Below, one piece after another: positions 1-9,376 of a stretch of DNA of 64,000 nt (positions are counted from its first letter, which is position 1; every line of letters begins with the position of its first letter). The DNA is from Tamaricihabitans halophyticus (GTDB lineage: Bacteria; Actinomycetota; Actinomycetes; Mycobacteriales; Pseudonocardiaceae). The notes beneath the pieces were generated by a model, which made no database searches, was not told the DNA's origin, and saw nothing but the letters and a program-made list of their open reading frames with translations. The position numbers and the translations under genes are program-made. Location of the stretch: the NCBI RefSeq assembly GCF_004340875.1, contig NZ_SLXQ01000001.1, positions 1,240,001-1,304,000 on the forward strand. The letters are read 5' to 3'.

Positions 1-619
1 CGCCACTGCTCGCCGATGCGGTGACGGACTGCGGGCTGGCCAGGTTCAGCGTGATATCCCCCGAACTGGCCTGCACCTCGGCACGATTGCCCAGTTGGTC
101 ACCTCGGATATTGCCCGAGTTGGCCTCGGCAAACACCGGACCGGTGAGGTCGACCAGCGTGATATTCCCCGAACTGGCCTTCGTGCGCACCTCGCCGGCG
201 GCTCGGCGGACCTCGATGTTCCCGGAGTTCGCCTGCACGTCCACCCCGCCGACCTCGGTCAGGGTGACATTGCCCGAGCTCGCCTTGCCGGTGACCAGCA
301 CATCGCGCGGGACCTCGACCTGGTAGCTGACGTCGCAGCCCCAGCCGCAGCCGTTCAGCACCAGGTTGTCGCCATCCAGCTCGTAGGCCTCGTCCGGCTC
401 GCCCCAGCGATACCGGAAGGACTGGTGCACCTTCGTCTGCTGGGTATCGGTGGCCCGAATCGTCACGTCCCCAGACTGATTGTCGATCTCCACGCTGCGC
501 ACTCGCTCGGCGATGTTGTTCTCCGCCTCGGCGGTGTCCGTACCCACCCAGCCGAACGCCACCGCGGCGCCCACCCCGATCAGCGCCACGCCAGCCACTG
601 CCATCAACGGTCGCACCAT
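1..619 (-). CDS. DUF4097-family beta-strand surface protein, C-terminus cut by window edge
   Basis: Partial gene reading leftwards; the ATG at 619 opens MVRPLMAVAG and the frame stays open to base 1, giving about 206 codons. An N-terminal hydrophobic segment (about residues 5-25) suggests a signal anchor, so the rest should be extracytoplasmic. The body is a series of short beta-strand repeats of the form SGNVTL / SGNIEV / SGNITL, which is the DUF4097 (putative adhesin) signature. The biochemical function of this family is not established. A second, complete DUF4097 gene lies at 15233-16051. The gene is the downstream neighbour of poxB on the same strand, 149 bp away, so a shared transcript is possible but not shown. 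The C-terminus is outside the window. Confidence 0.8.
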   Translation of the reverse strand, partial: MVRPLMAVAGVALIGVGAAVAFGWVGTDTAEAENNIAERVRSVEIDNQSGDVTIRATDTQQTKVHQSFRYRWGEPDEAYELDGDNLVLNGCGWGCDVSYQVEVPRDVLVTGKASSGNVTLTEVGGVDVQANSGNIEVRRAAGEVRTKASSGNITLVDLTGPVFAEANSGNIRGDQLGNRAEVQASSGDITLNLASPQSVTASASSG

Positions 620-768
620 TGCTCAGTCCATTCTCCGCAAACCCGCTCGTCCGACCCCCGCTATGCCAGAAACGCTACGGCGTGCGCGGCGGAGCTACAT
701 CGGGGACAGCCCCCGGCTTTCTCCTCAGGGTTGCCCCAGGGGCGCGCAGGAAACCCACCGACCGCGCG

Positions 769-2502
769 TCAGGGGCGCGGGATGTTGCGCAGGTTGCTAC
801 GGGCCAGCTCGATCATCTTGCCGACACCGCCGTTGAGCACCGTCTTACTCGCGGCGAGCGCGAACCCGCGCACCATCTCGCCGGTGATCCTGGGCGGGAT
901 GGACAGCGCGTTCGGGTCGGTCACCAGCTCGACCAGGCCAGGCCCAGGCTGCTGGAAGGCGGCCGACAACGCGTCGGCCACCGCGGCCGGCTCGGTGACC
1001 CTGCTCGCCGGCACCCCGCAGGCCCGCGCGATCGCGGACAGGTCCACCTCGGCGTGGTCGGTGCCGTAGGCGGGCAAACCATCGACCAGCATCTCCAGCT
1101 TGACCATCCCGAGGCTGGCGTTGTTGAACACGACCACCTTCACCGGCAGCTTCAGCGCGGCCAGCGTCAGCAGGTCGCCGAGCAACATGGTCAGCCCGCC
1201 GTCGCCGGAGATGGAGACCACCTGCCGGTCCGGCGCGGCGAGCTGCGCACCGATCGCATGCGGCAACGCGTTCGCCATGCTGCCGTGCCGGAACGACCCG
1301 ATAACCCGCCGGTTTCCGTTCGGTGTCAGGTAGCGCGCCGCCCAGACATTGCCCATCCCGGTGTCCACTGTGAACACAGCATCATCGGCGGCGACCTCGT
1401 CGAGAATGGCCGCGGCGTACTCCGGGTGGATCGGCCGGTGCTCGGTCACGTTGTCCCGGTAGGCGTCCACCACCCGCTCCAGCCTTCTGGCGTGCTCCTG
1501 CAGCATCCGGTCAAGGAACTGCCGGTCGCCGCGCGAGCGCAGTAGCGGAAGTACCGCGTTGATGGTCTCCCGGACGTCGCCATGTACCGCGAGATCCAGC
1601 GGGGTCCGCCGACCAAGATGCGCGGTGCTGTGGTCTACCTGGATGGTGTGTGCCTGGGGCAGGAAATTGTCGTAGGGGAAATCCGTACCGAGCAGCACCA
1701 CACGGTCGGCGGCATGCATCGCGTCATGGCAGGCGCCGTACCCGAGCAGCCCGCTCATCCCCACGTCATACGGGTTGTCGTACTGGATCCACTCCTTGCC
1801 GCCGAGCGAATGCCCGACGGGCGCGGCCAACTTCTCGGCGAGCGCCATCACCTCGTCATGTGCGCCCGCACAGCCCGCGCCGGCGAACAGCATCACCCGT
1901 TCGCTCGAGTTCAGCAGCTCGGCGAGTTCGGCGATGGTCTGCTCGGTCGGCCGCACCGGCGCGGGAGATACCGGCCGACCCCAGCGCTGCGCACCCTGCG
2001 CGGCCTTACGTTCGGCGATATCACCCGGAATGGTCAGTACCGCGACCCCGCGCTGCCCCACCGCGGCCTGCATGGCGATCCGCGCGAGCCTTGGCAGTTG
2101 TTCCTCATCGGTGACCAGCTCGCTGTAGTGGCTGCATTCGCTGAACAGCTCGGCCGGATGGGTTTCCTGGAAGAAGCCGGTGCCAATCTGCGCGGAGGGG
2201 ATATGCGAAGCGAGCGCGAGTACCGGGGCGCCGCTGCGGTGCGCGTCGTAAAGGCCGTTGATCAGGTGCAGGTTGCCGGGGCCGCAGCTTCCCGCGCAGA
2301 CCGCGAGCCGGCCGGTCACCTGGGCTTCGGCCGCCGCGGCGAACGCGGCGGTCTCCTCGTGCCGTACGTGCACCCATTCGATATCCGCGCTGCGCCGCAC
2401 CGCGTCCACGATCGGGTTGAGGCTGTCCCCAACGATCCCGTAGATCCGGCGCACGCCGGCCGCTGCCAGCATGCTCACCAGCTGTTCCGCCGCGGTAGCC
2501 AT
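769..2502 (-). CDS. poxB: Thiamine-diphosphate pyruvate oxidase / pyruvate:quinone dehydrogenase
   Basis: 577 aa, close to the about 572 aa of E. coli PoxB. The N-terminal TPP-binding PYR domain has the catalytic Glu in HEETAAF (about residue 50); a central FAD-type domain follows; the C-terminal PP domain has the GDGGL...NNASLG thiamine-diphosphate motif. Expected reaction: oxidative decarboxylation of pyruvate to acetate and CO2, with electrons passed to quinone at the membrane. The start at 2502 is preceded by a good GGGAGG ribosome site. The SDR gene lies 43 bp upstream on the same strand. Other members of this family act on other 2-oxoacids, so the substrate is inferred from overall similarity of the motifs. 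Confidence 0.88.
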   Translation of the reverse strand: MATAAEQLVSMLAAAGVRRIYGIVGDSLNPIVDAVRRSADIEWVHVRHEETAAFAAAAEAQVTGRLAVCAGSCGPGNLHLINGLYDAHRSGAPVLALASHIPSAQIGTGFFQETHPAELFSECSHYSELVTDEEQLPRLARIAMQAAVGQRGVAVLTIPGDIAERKAAQGAQRWGRPVSPAPVRPTEQTIAELAELLNSSERVMLFAGAGCAGAHDEVMALAEKLAAPVGHSLGGKEWIQYDNPYDVGMSGLLGYGACHDAMHAADRVVLLGTDFPYDNFLPQAHTIQVDHSTAHLGRRTPLDLAVHGDVRETINAVLPLLRSRGDRQFLDRMLQEHARRLERVVDAYRDNVTEHRPIHPEYAAAILDEVAADDAVFTVDTGMGNVWAARYLTPNGNRRVIGSFRHGSMANALPHAIGAQLAAPDRQVVSISGDGGLTMLLGDLLTLAALKLPVKVVVFNNASLGMVKLEMLVDGLPAYGTDHAEVDLSAIARACGVPASRVTEPAAVADALSAAFQQPGPGLVELVTDPNALSIPPRITGEMVRGFALAASKTVLNGGVGKMIELARSNLRNIPRP

Positions 2503-2545
2503 GGGTCGGTCCTCCCTCGACCGGCTTGGCTAACCGAGGACTGGG

Positions 2546-3379
2546 CTAGCCGATGAAGCGTCGGGCCGTTTTCACTACTGCCGCCACGATCCCCTGGTAG
2601 CGCGGACCCAGCAACCTGGGGAGCGCATCGATGACCCGCGCGTCCGCGCCGATCAGGATGCGTGCGCGGTTCCGGCGTACCCCGTCCAGAATGGTGCGTG
2701 CCGCGCGTTCCGGGGTGGTCCGCGCGATTCGCTGGAAACCCCGGTCGGCGGCGGCGCGGTCGGGCAGGTCGTCGCCGGCGATCCGCGCGTCCCTGGCGAT
2801 GTTGGTGCGGATGCCGCCAGGGTGCACGCAGCTGACGCCCACCCGATGACCAGCGATCAACATCTCCTGGCGCAGCGCCTCGGTGAACCCGCGCACGCCG
2901 AATTTCGCCGCGTTGTAGGCGCTCTGCGTGGGCACCCCGATGAAGCCGAACACGCTGGAGATGTTCACCAGATGGGCGTCGCCGTTGGCGATCAGCTGGG
3001 GCAGGAAGGCCTTGGTGCCGTGCACCACGCCCCAGAAGTTGACGCCCATCAGCCAGTCCATATCGTCCATGGACATCTGGGTGACCTCGGCGCCCAACGC
3101 CACGCCGGCGTTGTTCACCACCAGCCGCACTCCGCCGAACTCCCGATCAACCTGCTCGGCATGGGCGAAAACCGCGTCCCGATCGGCAACATCGAGTTTA
3201 TAACCAGTGGCCGCCGCACCGAGCTGCCGGCAGCGCTCGACGGTGCCCGCCACCCGCGATTCGTCCACATCAGACAATGCGAGGCGGGCGCCGTGGCTGG
3301 CCAGTCCGAGTGCCAAGGCCTGGCCAATGCCGGAGCCAGCGCCGGTGACAACCGCCGTCTTACCGGAAAAATCACGCAT
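2546..3379 (-). CDS. Short-chain dehydrogenase/reductase (SDR)
   Basis: 277 aa classical SDR. The Rossmann motif TGAGSGIG is at residues 12-19, NNAG at 89-92, the catalytic Ser at 141/142 (NISSVFGF), and YxxxK with Tyr155 and Lys159 (YNAAK). NAD(P)-dependent oxidoreductase; the substrate cannot be read from sequence. I chose the ATG at 3379 (MRDFSGK) because AGGAG lies 9 nt upstream; an in-frame start 9 bp further up is possible. It is divergent from the small membrane-protein gene at 3473 and followed by poxB. Confidence 0.9.
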   Translation of the reverse strand: MRDFSGKTAVVTGAGSGIGQALALGLASHGARLALSDVDESRVAGTVERCRQLGAAATGYKLDVADRDAVFAHAEQVDREFGGVRLVVNNAGVALGAEVTQMSMDDMDWLMGVNFWGVVHGTKAFLPQLIANGDAHLVNISSVFGFIGVPTQSAYNAAKFGVRGFTEALRQEMLIAGHRVGVSCVHPGGIRTNIARDARIAGDDLPDRAAADRGFQRIARTTPERAARTILDGVRRNRARILIGADARVIDALPRLLGPRYQGIVAAVVKTARRFIG

Positions 3380-3412
3380 CAGCCGCAACTCCTGGGTGCC
3401 AGTTCTTGGTAC

Positions 3413-3440
3413 TTGAAGTATCTGTTACTCGCGGTATCAT
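3413..3440 (+). promoter_or_regulatory. Candidate sigma70-type promoter in divergent region
   Basis: TTGAAG (3413-3418) and TATCAT (3435-3440) are spaced by 16 bp in the short gap between the SDR gene and the rightward small gene at 3473. Spacing and position fit a housekeeping promoter, but in GC-rich DNA such matches can arise by chance. Confidence 0.35.
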
Positions 3441-3472
3441 TTCTACCCGCGACGGCAGGAAGGAACAACCCA

Positions 3473-3730
3473 ATGGCCAAGTTGTCCCGCGCGTTCGGTC
3501 TACTGCTCGCCGGCACCGGTGCGGCGCATTTCGCCGCACCACAGGCGTTCGAGTCGATATCCAAAACGGCGTTCCCCGAAGACACCACTACCTGGGTGTA
3601 CCGGAACGGGGCAACCGAGGTGGCACTCGGACTCGCGCTGACCTCGCGGCGAACCCGCAAGCTGGGCACGATCGGACTGCTCGGCTATACGGCGTGGCTG
3701 GGCGGCAGGTTCATGACCGCGCAGCGGTAG
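3473..3730 (+). CDS. Small hydrophobic protein of unknown function
   Basis: 85 aa with two short hydrophobic stretches (AFGLLLAGTGAAHF near the N-terminus and LGTIGLLGYTAWLGG near the C-terminus), probably membrane associated. The ATG at 3473 follows an AGGAAGG ribosome site. The stop lies 8 bp before the methyltransferase start, so the two are probably one transcript. I do not recognise a family; small actinobacterial proteins annotated as hypothetical have this look. Confidence 0.7.
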   Translation: MAKLSRAFGLLLAGTGAAHFAAPQAFESISKTAFPEDTTTWVYRNGATEVALGLALTSRRTRKLGTIGLLGYTAWLGGRFMTAQR

Positions 3731-3738
3731 GTAAACCG

Positions 3739-4509
3739 ATGCCAGTGGTTCGCGATTTCATCGACTCCGCGCGGATCAGCGCGGCAGCCCGGGACGTGGA
3801 CGGCTATCTCGATGTGCTGCCGCCGGATGACGAACTTGCTCCGGCCGCGCGACAACCACGTACGCCCGCGCAGTTCGCCATGCGCAACCGCGTTGTCGCG
3901 GCCATCTACCAGCGCTGGTGGCGCCCTGCGGGTGGACTGTTGTGCGGCCTGCCCGCGCCGCGCGGCGAAGGGGAACAGCGGCTGGCCAACGAAATGCTCG
4001 GCCTGCCAGGCGAGCGGCTGGTGCTGGACGTCGCATGTGGACCTGGGAACTTCACCCGTGGCTTCGCCGAGGCGTTGACCGGGGATGGCTACGCGATTGG
4101 CGTGGACGCCTCCCGGCCGATGCTTTCCCGCGCGGTCCGCGACAACGACACCGAGCGCGCCGGTTACTTGCACGCGGATGCCCGCGATCTGCCGTTCGCG
4201 GACGGCACGTTCCCTTCGGTGTGCTGCTTCGCCGCGCTGTATCTGGTGCCGGAGCCGTTCACGGTGCTCGCCGAGCTCGTCCGGGTGCTCGCGCCGGATG
4301 GCCGGCTCGCGCTGATGACCAGTTGCCTTTCCGAGCAACCGGTGGTCAGCGAGATGCAACTGCTCGCGGGTAAGGCGATCGGCGTACGGATGTTCGGCCG
4401 AAACGAGATCAGCGCCGCGCTTCGCGAGCACGGGCTCGTCGACATCCGCCGCCGGTTCGCCGGCGCCGCGCAGTACGTCAGCGCCCGAAAACCCCCGCAA
4501 GATCCTTAA
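3739..4509 (+). CDS. Class I SAM-dependent methyltransferase
   Basis: 256 aa. SAM-binding motif I is LDVACGPGNF at about residues 96-105, followed by an acidic motif II (GVDAS) and a motif III-like stretch (LPFADGTF), the UbiE/Methyltransf_11 pattern. The substrate is unknown; the N-terminal 90 residues precede the Rossmann core and may shape the substrate pocket. It starts 8 bp after the small hydrophobic gene. The last codons and the TAA stop lie inside a 24-bp dispersed palindrome (4495-4518), so the final residues QDP are encoded by the repeat. Confidence 0.85.
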   Translation: MPVVRDFIDSARISAAARDVDGYLDVLPPDDELAPAARQPRTPAQFAMRNRVVAAIYQRWWRPAGGLLCGLPAPRGEGEQRLANEMLGLPGERLVLDVACGPGNFTRGFAEALTGDGYAIGVDASRPMLSRAVRDNDTERAGYLHADARDLPFADGTFPSVCCFAALYLVPEPFTVLAELVRVLAPDGRLALMTSCLSEQPVVSEMQLLAGKAIGVRMFGRNEISAALREHGLVDIRRRFAGAAQYVSARKPPQDP

Positions 4510-4518
4510 AGAACGCGG
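4495..4518. repeat. Dispersed TTAA-centred palindrome, copy 1
   Basis: 24-bp element with arms CCGCAAGATC and GAACGCGG around a CTTAAA core. It is identical base for base to the copy at 15153-15176. It sits between two convergent genes and supplies the TAA stop of the methyltransferase; the opposite gene ends 4 bp beyond it. It may act as a bidirectional transcription terminator or processing site; no poly-T tract follows. Confidence 0.75.
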
Positions 4519-4521
4519 TCG

Positions 4522-5640
4522 CTAGTCGCGGTACACCGAGATCAGCGGGCTGTACTGCGGCAATGAACCGCTACGGCCGACGGCCAACAGACCGCCGCCG
4601 GGTTGCACGGTAGCCGAGCTCAGCGCACCGTTCGCGGGTGCACCCACGTCCTGCCAACCGCCGTCGGTCGACCGCCACACGCTGTCCCCGATCACCCATA
4701 GCTGCCGGTCGACCCAGCTGAGCTCCTCGATCCCGCCGGTCCGCGTCGGCGCGGACACGTGCTCCCAGGACGTTCCGTCCGAACGCAGCAGTACCGGTTT
4801 GACCGGCTGGCCGTCCTCATAGGACCGCACGGATCCGCCGATCCATGCCTCACCAGTGGTCAGCCCGACCACACTGTCCAGCTCGAGCCAGGACCCCGAG
4901 GGCACCTCGATCTCCGGCAGGCTCTGCCGCTGCCAGTCCTGACCGTTCCAGCGCAGCGCCACACCCTGGCCGCCCGCACCGGACTGGGTGCCGACCGCCC
5001 ATGCGCTGTTCTCGTCGGTGCCGTCCACCGCGTCCAGCGACCAGCTACCCTCGACCTCCGGCAGCGGCGCGTCAGACCAGCTGGCGCCATCCCAGAACTG
5101 CGCCATCCCGGTTGCTTGTCCCTCGCCGTTCGGCGCATAGCCGCCGACCGCCCAGGCCGCGTCCGATTGGGTGGCGTTGATATCCGAGACGTGCAGCCGG
5201 TGATCAGCCGGTGCCGCCGCGAACTCGACCTCGTGCCATTGCGTACCGTCCCACCGCGCCGACTGCCCCTCGCCGTACTTGATCTTCTGGCCGACGGCCC
5301 ATGCGTCTTCCCCGGAAACCACCGAGGAGCCGGCGATCTGGCCGATATCCGGCATCGCCACTTCGGTCCAGCCATCCGGTCCACGCTGATACGCCTGGCT
5401 CCGGAAGTCCGGCGATCCGGGAACCGGATGCCAGCTGCCGAACGCCCAGACGGCACCACTCCCATAATCCACCGACTCCAGCACGGAGTTGGTCTCCGGC
5501 CGAGGCGGAACCGGTTCGTCCTGCCAGCTGCCCTGTGCACCGGCCAGTCCGGCCGTGCTGATCAGTAGGCCCGCGGTCACCGCACTGGCAACGCTCAAAC
5601 GCCGCACGAAATACCCCCAAGGTCTCGTTGGTTTCGCCAT
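4522..5640 (-). CDS. Secreted propeller-like repeat protein
   Basis: 372 aa from the ATG at 5640 (MAKPTRPWG). A signal peptide is visible: basic start, hydrophobic core VTAGLLISTAGLAGAQG, likely cleaved near residue 32. The mature part carries about six or seven repeats of roughly 50 residues with a recurring W-A-V-G / W-x-G-G strand and W-D-G-x-x-W turn (for example AWAVGQ, AWAVGG, AWAVGT, AWIGGS), which suggests a beta-propeller. No catalytic motif is visible. A longer in-frame extension to 5880 overlaps the next gene and lacks a signal peptide, so I rejected it. Function is unknown; the protein should be extracellular. Confidence 0.72.
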   Translation of the reverse strand: MAKPTRPWGYFVRRLSVASAVTAGLLISTAGLAGAQGSWQDEPVPPRPETNSVLESVDYGSGAVWAFGSWHPVPGSPDFRSQAYQRGPDGWTEVAMPDIGQIAGSSVVSGEDAWAVGQKIKYGEGQSARWDGTQWHEVEFAAAPADHRLHVSDINATQSDAAWAVGGYAPNGEGQATGMAQFWDGASWSDAPLPEVEGSWSLDAVDGTDENSAWAVGTQSGAGGQGVALRWNGQDWQRQSLPEIEVPSGSWLELDSVVGLTTGEAWIGGSVRSYEDGQPVKPVLLRSDGTSWEHVSAPTRTGGIEELSWVDRQLWVIGDSVWRSTDGGWQDVGAPANGALSSATVQPGGGLLAVGRSGSLPQYSPLISVYRD

Positions 5641-5678
5641 GCTCACGCGGCCGTCGCGGATCTGGTTGCCTCGGCGAA

Positions 5679-7784
5679 TCAGCCGAGTTCGGCGAGACAA
5701 TCCACCGCGATCGCGCCACCGGCACCAACCACCAGTGGGTTCACATCCAGCGAGACGAGGTCGTCGGCGAGATCGTGCGCCAGCCAGGAAAGCCGGGCCA
5801 GCGCATCCGCCACCGCGTCCAGATCGACCGGTTGGCCACCGCGCACCCCATCGAACAGGGCGGCACCGCGAAGGGAGCACAGCAGGTCGGTAGCGGTCCG
5901 CGCGTCGATCGGGGCGACCGCAACCTTGCTGTCCGCAAGCAGTTCGGCCAGCACCCCGCCAAAACCGGCGAGCACCACTGGTCCGAAGGCAGGATCGCGC
6001 TGGATCCCGAGAATCAGCTCGGTTCCCGGCTCGGCCATCCGCTGCACCAGCAGCTCACCCGAGGGCTCGGCCCGCAGCACCTGCTCGGCCGCCGCCCATA
6101 CCTCCGCCGCCGTGGTCAAGCCGAGACGCACCCCGCCGATATCGCTCTTGTGCGGCACCTTGCTGGACCGCAGCTTCACCGCAACCGGACCGGCAAGCTC
6201 GGCCGCGGCGGCAACCGCCGCATCCGGGCCGGCAACCACGCGATACTCGGCACGGGGGATGCCGTACGCGGCGATCAGCTGGCTTGCCGTGTACTCATCA
6301 AGCACCCGCTGACCGGCCGCGCGCGCCGAGGCGACCACCGCCCGCGCCGCCGCACTGTCCACATCGGTGGGACGGCAGGGCGTACTCACCGGCGGCCGTC
6401 GCCCGTATTCCACCAGCGCACCGAGCGCGGCCGCAGCGCGGCCGGGGTCCGAATAGCACGGGATGCCACGCTCGGCGAGCAGTTCGGCCGGCCGGCCGTT
6501 GCCGCCGGTCCACACCACGACAAAGGGCCGGTCGGTAGCCTGATACGCCTCCTCGATCGCGTCCACGAGCTGTTCCGCGCCACGGTCGGCGTTGCCGAGC
6601 AGCACCGCGATCAGGTCGGTGTCCGGGTGCGTTACCGCGATCCGCAGGCTGCGCCGCAACATCGGCGGGTCGCTGATCAGCGTCGCGGTGAGATCGATCG
6701 GGTTGCGCGCGGAACCGAACGGCGGGATCACCTCGGCCATCGCCTGCTGCCACTGCTCGTCCCATACCGGCACGTCAATACCGTGCGCTGCTGCCGCATC
6801 CGCCATCAACACGCCTGCCCCACCGGATAGCGAAAGCGTGCTCAACCGGTTGCCGCGCGCCCTTCGCCCTGCCGCGAACAGCCGCGCGGCGTCCAACAGT
6901 GGATCCATTCCGGACAGCCGAACGATGCCGAACTGCCGCGCGGCGCCGTCGAAAACCGTATCCGCGCCAGCCAGCGAAGCGGTATGCGATTGGGCGGCCC
7001 GTGCGCCAGCGGCGGAGGAGCCAACCTTCACCGCGAGAATTGGTTTGTCCAGCTCGTTGGCCCTGCGGGCGACCTCGAGCAACCGCCGACCGTCCGTGAC
7101 ACCCTCCAAATAGGCCAGTAGCACCTTGGTGTCCGCTGTGTCCAGCAACGCGTCCAGTACCTCGGCAACGGAAAGGTCGGCTTCGTTACCGGTATTGAGG
7201 TAGTGCGTGAAACCGATACCGGTGCGCTGTGCCGCGCTGAAGATGAACGAACCGAAAGCCCCGCTCTGGCTGACAAAACCGATCGGTCCAGACCGTAGCC
7301 GCATGTCCTCGTCCAGCGCGGAGGTGAACGTCGGCACGGCCCGCTCGGCCACACTGATCGCGCCGAGACAGTTCGGTCCGAGTACCCGTACGCCGGTTTC
7401 CCGCACCACCGCTTGTAGTTCGGCCTGTAGCTCGGCGCCTTTCGCGCTCGCCTCGGCGAAGCCGGCTGCGGCCACGATCGCGACGGAAACGCCGTGACGC
7501 TGGCAGTCGCGCAGGCATTCGGCCACCTCGGCGGCCGGCAGCATCACCATCGCGAGGTCGATCTCGGCTGGCGCATCGGCCAAACTCGGGTAGGCGGGCA
7601 AACCCTGCACGGTCTCCCGCCCTCGATTGATCGGCAGAATCCGCCCGGTGTAACCGAACCGCCGCAGGTAATCCACCGGCCGACCGGATAGTTTGACCGG
7701 ATCGTTCGAGGCACCGACGATCGCGATCGACTTCGGGTGCAGCAATTTCGCTACGAGATCTGCCCGCGAATGCTCGTCGCTCAT
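5679..7784 (-). CDS. Acyl-CoA synthetase (NDP/ADP-forming), fused alpha-beta subunits
   Basis: 701 aa. Order: N-terminal CoA-binding Rossmann domain (AIVGASNDPVKLSG, residues 21-34), succinyl-CoA-ligase-like domains with the phospho-His segment QSHTASLAGAD (His267), then a C-terminal ATP-grasp domain (after GIPRAEYRVV). This is the architecture of ADP-forming acetate-CoA ligases, which interconvert acyl-CoA + ADP + Pi and acid + ATP + CoA. I prefer the ATG at 7784; a GTG two codons upstream is possible. It is divergent from the LysR regulator at 7955, the natural candidate controller. Acyl substrate not readable. Confidence 0.88.
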   Translation of the reverse strand: MSDEHSRADLVAKLLHPKSIAIVGASNDPVKLSGRPVDYLRRFGYTGRILPINRGRETVQGLPAYPSLADAPAEIDLAMVMLPAAEVAECLRDCQRHGVSVAIVAAAGFAEASAKGAELQAELQAVVRETGVRVLGPNCLGAISVAERAVPTFTSALDEDMRLRSGPIGFVSQSGAFGSFIFSAAQRTGIGFTHYLNTGNEADLSVAEVLDALLDTADTKVLLAYLEGVTDGRRLLEVARRANELDKPILAVKVGSSAAGARAAQSHTASLAGADTVFDGAARQFGIVRLSGMDPLLDAARLFAAGRRARGNRLSTLSLSGGAGVLMADAAAAHGIDVPVWDEQWQQAMAEVIPPFGSARNPIDLTATLISDPPMLRRSLRIAVTHPDTDLIAVLLGNADRGAEQLVDAIEEAYQATDRPFVVVWTGGNGRPAELLAERGIPCYSDPGRAAAALGALVEYGRRPPVSTPCRPTDVDSAAARAVVASARAAGQRVLDEYTASQLIAAYGIPRAEYRVVAGPDAAVAAAAELAGPVAVKLRSSKVPHKSDIGGVRLGLTTAAEVWAAAEQVLRAEPSGELLVQRMAEPGTELILGIQRDPAFGPVVLAGFGGVLAELLADSKVAVAPIDARTATDLLCSLRGAALFDGVRGGQPVDLDAVADALARLSWLAHDLADDLVSLDVNPLVVGAGGAIAVDCLAELG

Positions 7785-7881
7785 CAGCACGGCCGCCCAG
7801 CGAGACCACCTGTCAGCACGGATCCTCCTGCGGATTCGGGAGCCTGACCGAAATCGACGGTACCGGCGGGTTCGGTGACGT

Positions 7882-7903
7882 GGCTAACACCAATCGGATA
7901 GCC
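7882..7903. promoter_or_regulatory. Candidate LysR operator between divergent genes
   Basis: An interrupted dyad GGCTA-N12-TAGCC lies in the 170-bp gap between the acyl-CoA synthetase and lysR. LysR proteins typically bind such spaced dyads between themselves and a divergent target. No footprint or repeat elsewhere supports it. Confidence 0.4.
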
Positions 7904-7954
7904 AATTCATTCGACAAACCGACATAATCATCCGCAGCTACTACGGATGGAGAT

Positions 7955-8854
7955 ATGGAGCTACGACATCTGCGGGCTTTCGTGGCGGTGGCCGAGGAGC
8001 TGAGCTTCAGCCGGGCAGCAGCTCGGTTGAACATCTCCCAACCGCCGCTGTCCCAACAGATCAAGCGGCTGGAACGAGAAATCGGCGTGCCACTGCTCAG
8101 CCGCACTACCCGATCGGTCTCGCTCACCGCAGCCGGAGAAGTCTTCCTGCATGAGGTGCGCGCCGCGCTTGCCGGGCTACAGGACGCGACCAAGGCTGCG
8201 CACCGTGCGGCCGCCGGCCAGCTGGGCACGGTGCGCCTCGGCTTCTCCGGGCCAACCTCGTATCAGGCCCTGCTGACCATCGCCCGCACCTTCCGGGAAC
8301 ACCGGCCGGACGTTCGGCTGGAGATCGTCGGCCCGCTCTACGGCGGCGAGCTGGTTACCAAACTGATCGCGCGGGAGACCGATGCCGGGCTGCTCCGGCT
8401 GCCGGTGGCCGCGCCGGGAACGCGGGTTCGCGAACTTGCCCGGCATCCGCTCGTGGCGGCGCTGCCCGCGGAGCATCCACTGGCTGGCCGGAAGAGCATT
8501 GGCCTCAGCGAGCTACGCGACGAGGTGTGGATCAGCTATCCGGCTGGGCGCGGCTCAGTGGTCAACCAGACCGTGCGCGATGCCTGCCTCGCCGAGGGCT
8601 TCGCCTTTCAGCGCAAGCAGGAAGCGCCCGATACCCATACGATCCTGTCCCTGGTGGGCGCAGGGATGGGCGTGGGCATGGTGCCGAACTCGGCGGAACA
8701 CCTCGAGGTGCCGAACGTGACGCTGGTGGCACTGGACGGCGGCCCCTACGTGCCACTTGGCCTGGCCTGGCGGGACGAACCACCCGCGCCGGCACTCGCC
8801 GCGCTGCTCGGGCTGCTGGATGAGGTCATCGAACGTATGCCGGCGGACAGCTAG
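7955..8854 (+). CDS. LysR-family transcriptional regulator
   Basis: 299 aa, normal length for the family. The N-terminal winged helix-turn-helix (MELRHLRAFVAVAEELSFSRAAARL...QPPLSQQIKRLE) occupies residues 1-60; the rest is the periplasmic-binding-protein-like effector domain. The ATG at 7955 follows GGAGAT. Divergent from the ADP-forming acyl-CoA synthetase, its likely target by the usual LysR layout; the effector is unknown. Confidence 0.92.
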   Translation: MELRHLRAFVAVAEELSFSRAAARLNISQPPLSQQIKRLEREIGVPLLSRTTRSVSLTAAGEVFLHEVRAALAGLQDATKAAHRAAAGQLGTVRLGFSGPTSYQALLTIARTFREHRPDVRLEIVGPLYGGELVTKLIARETDAGLLRLPVAAPGTRVRELARHPLVAALPAEHPLAGRKSIGLSELRDEVWISYPAGRGSVVNQTVRDACLAEGFAFQRKQEAPDTHTILSLVGAGMGVGMVPNSAEHLEVPNVTLVALDGGPYVPLGLAWRDEPPAPALAALLGLLDEVIERMPADS

Positions 8855-8893
8855 ATCTGCGCCGGGTCGGTGGCCCGTACTAGGTTCAGTGCC

Positions 8894-9322
8894 ATGGATC
8901 TGCGTGAGCTTTACCGTCAATGGCTACCCGGCGCATGGAACGCCGACCCGGTCCAGATACCGGACCTCATCGCCGAGCTGTTCGCGCCGGATGCGCTGGG
9001 ACACTGGCCGAGCAGGGAGATCAACGGCGCCGACGGCATCGCCGAGGCCGTCGTGCAGGCGGTGACCATGTTCGACGACGTGCACGTCGAGCTGGTGATG
9101 GGACCGATCGCGGACGGCGACCTGGTCGCCGCGCAGTGGTACTTCAACGCGACGTATCGCGGCGATTTCCCCGGGGCGACGGCTGCGGCCGGCACCAGGA
9201 TCAGCTACCGCGGTGCGGATATCCTCCGCGCGGAGGGGGACCGGTTCGTGGAGTACTGGCCACACGGCGATGACCTGTCCTTCATGAAGCAGCTCGGGGT
9301 CACCGAACTGGGCACGTCGTGA
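8894..9322 (+). CDS. SnoaL-like / NTF2-fold protein
   Basis: 142 aa. The pattern of an N-terminal helix (LYRQWLPGAWN), mid-protein strands (DVHVELVMG, DLVAAQWYFNATYRG) and C-terminal ILRAEGDRFVEYWPHGD matches SnoaL-like polyketide-cyclase/ester-hydrolase-fold proteins. Many members are small-molecule isomerases or hydrolases, but many have no known role. It begins 40 bp after lysR on the same strand. The catalytic role is not established from sequence. Confidence 0.78.
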   Translation: MDLRELYRQWLPGAWNADPVQIPDLIAELFAPDALGHWPSREINGADGIAEAVVQAVTMFDDVHVELVMGPIADGDLVAAQWYFNATYRGDFPGATAAAGTRISYRGADILRAEGDRFVEYWPHGDDLSFMKQLGVTELGTS

Positions 9323-9376
9323 CGCCGCGAACTGAAGCTCGCTCGGGACACTAGGGTGGGGCCTGCCCAGCAGCAC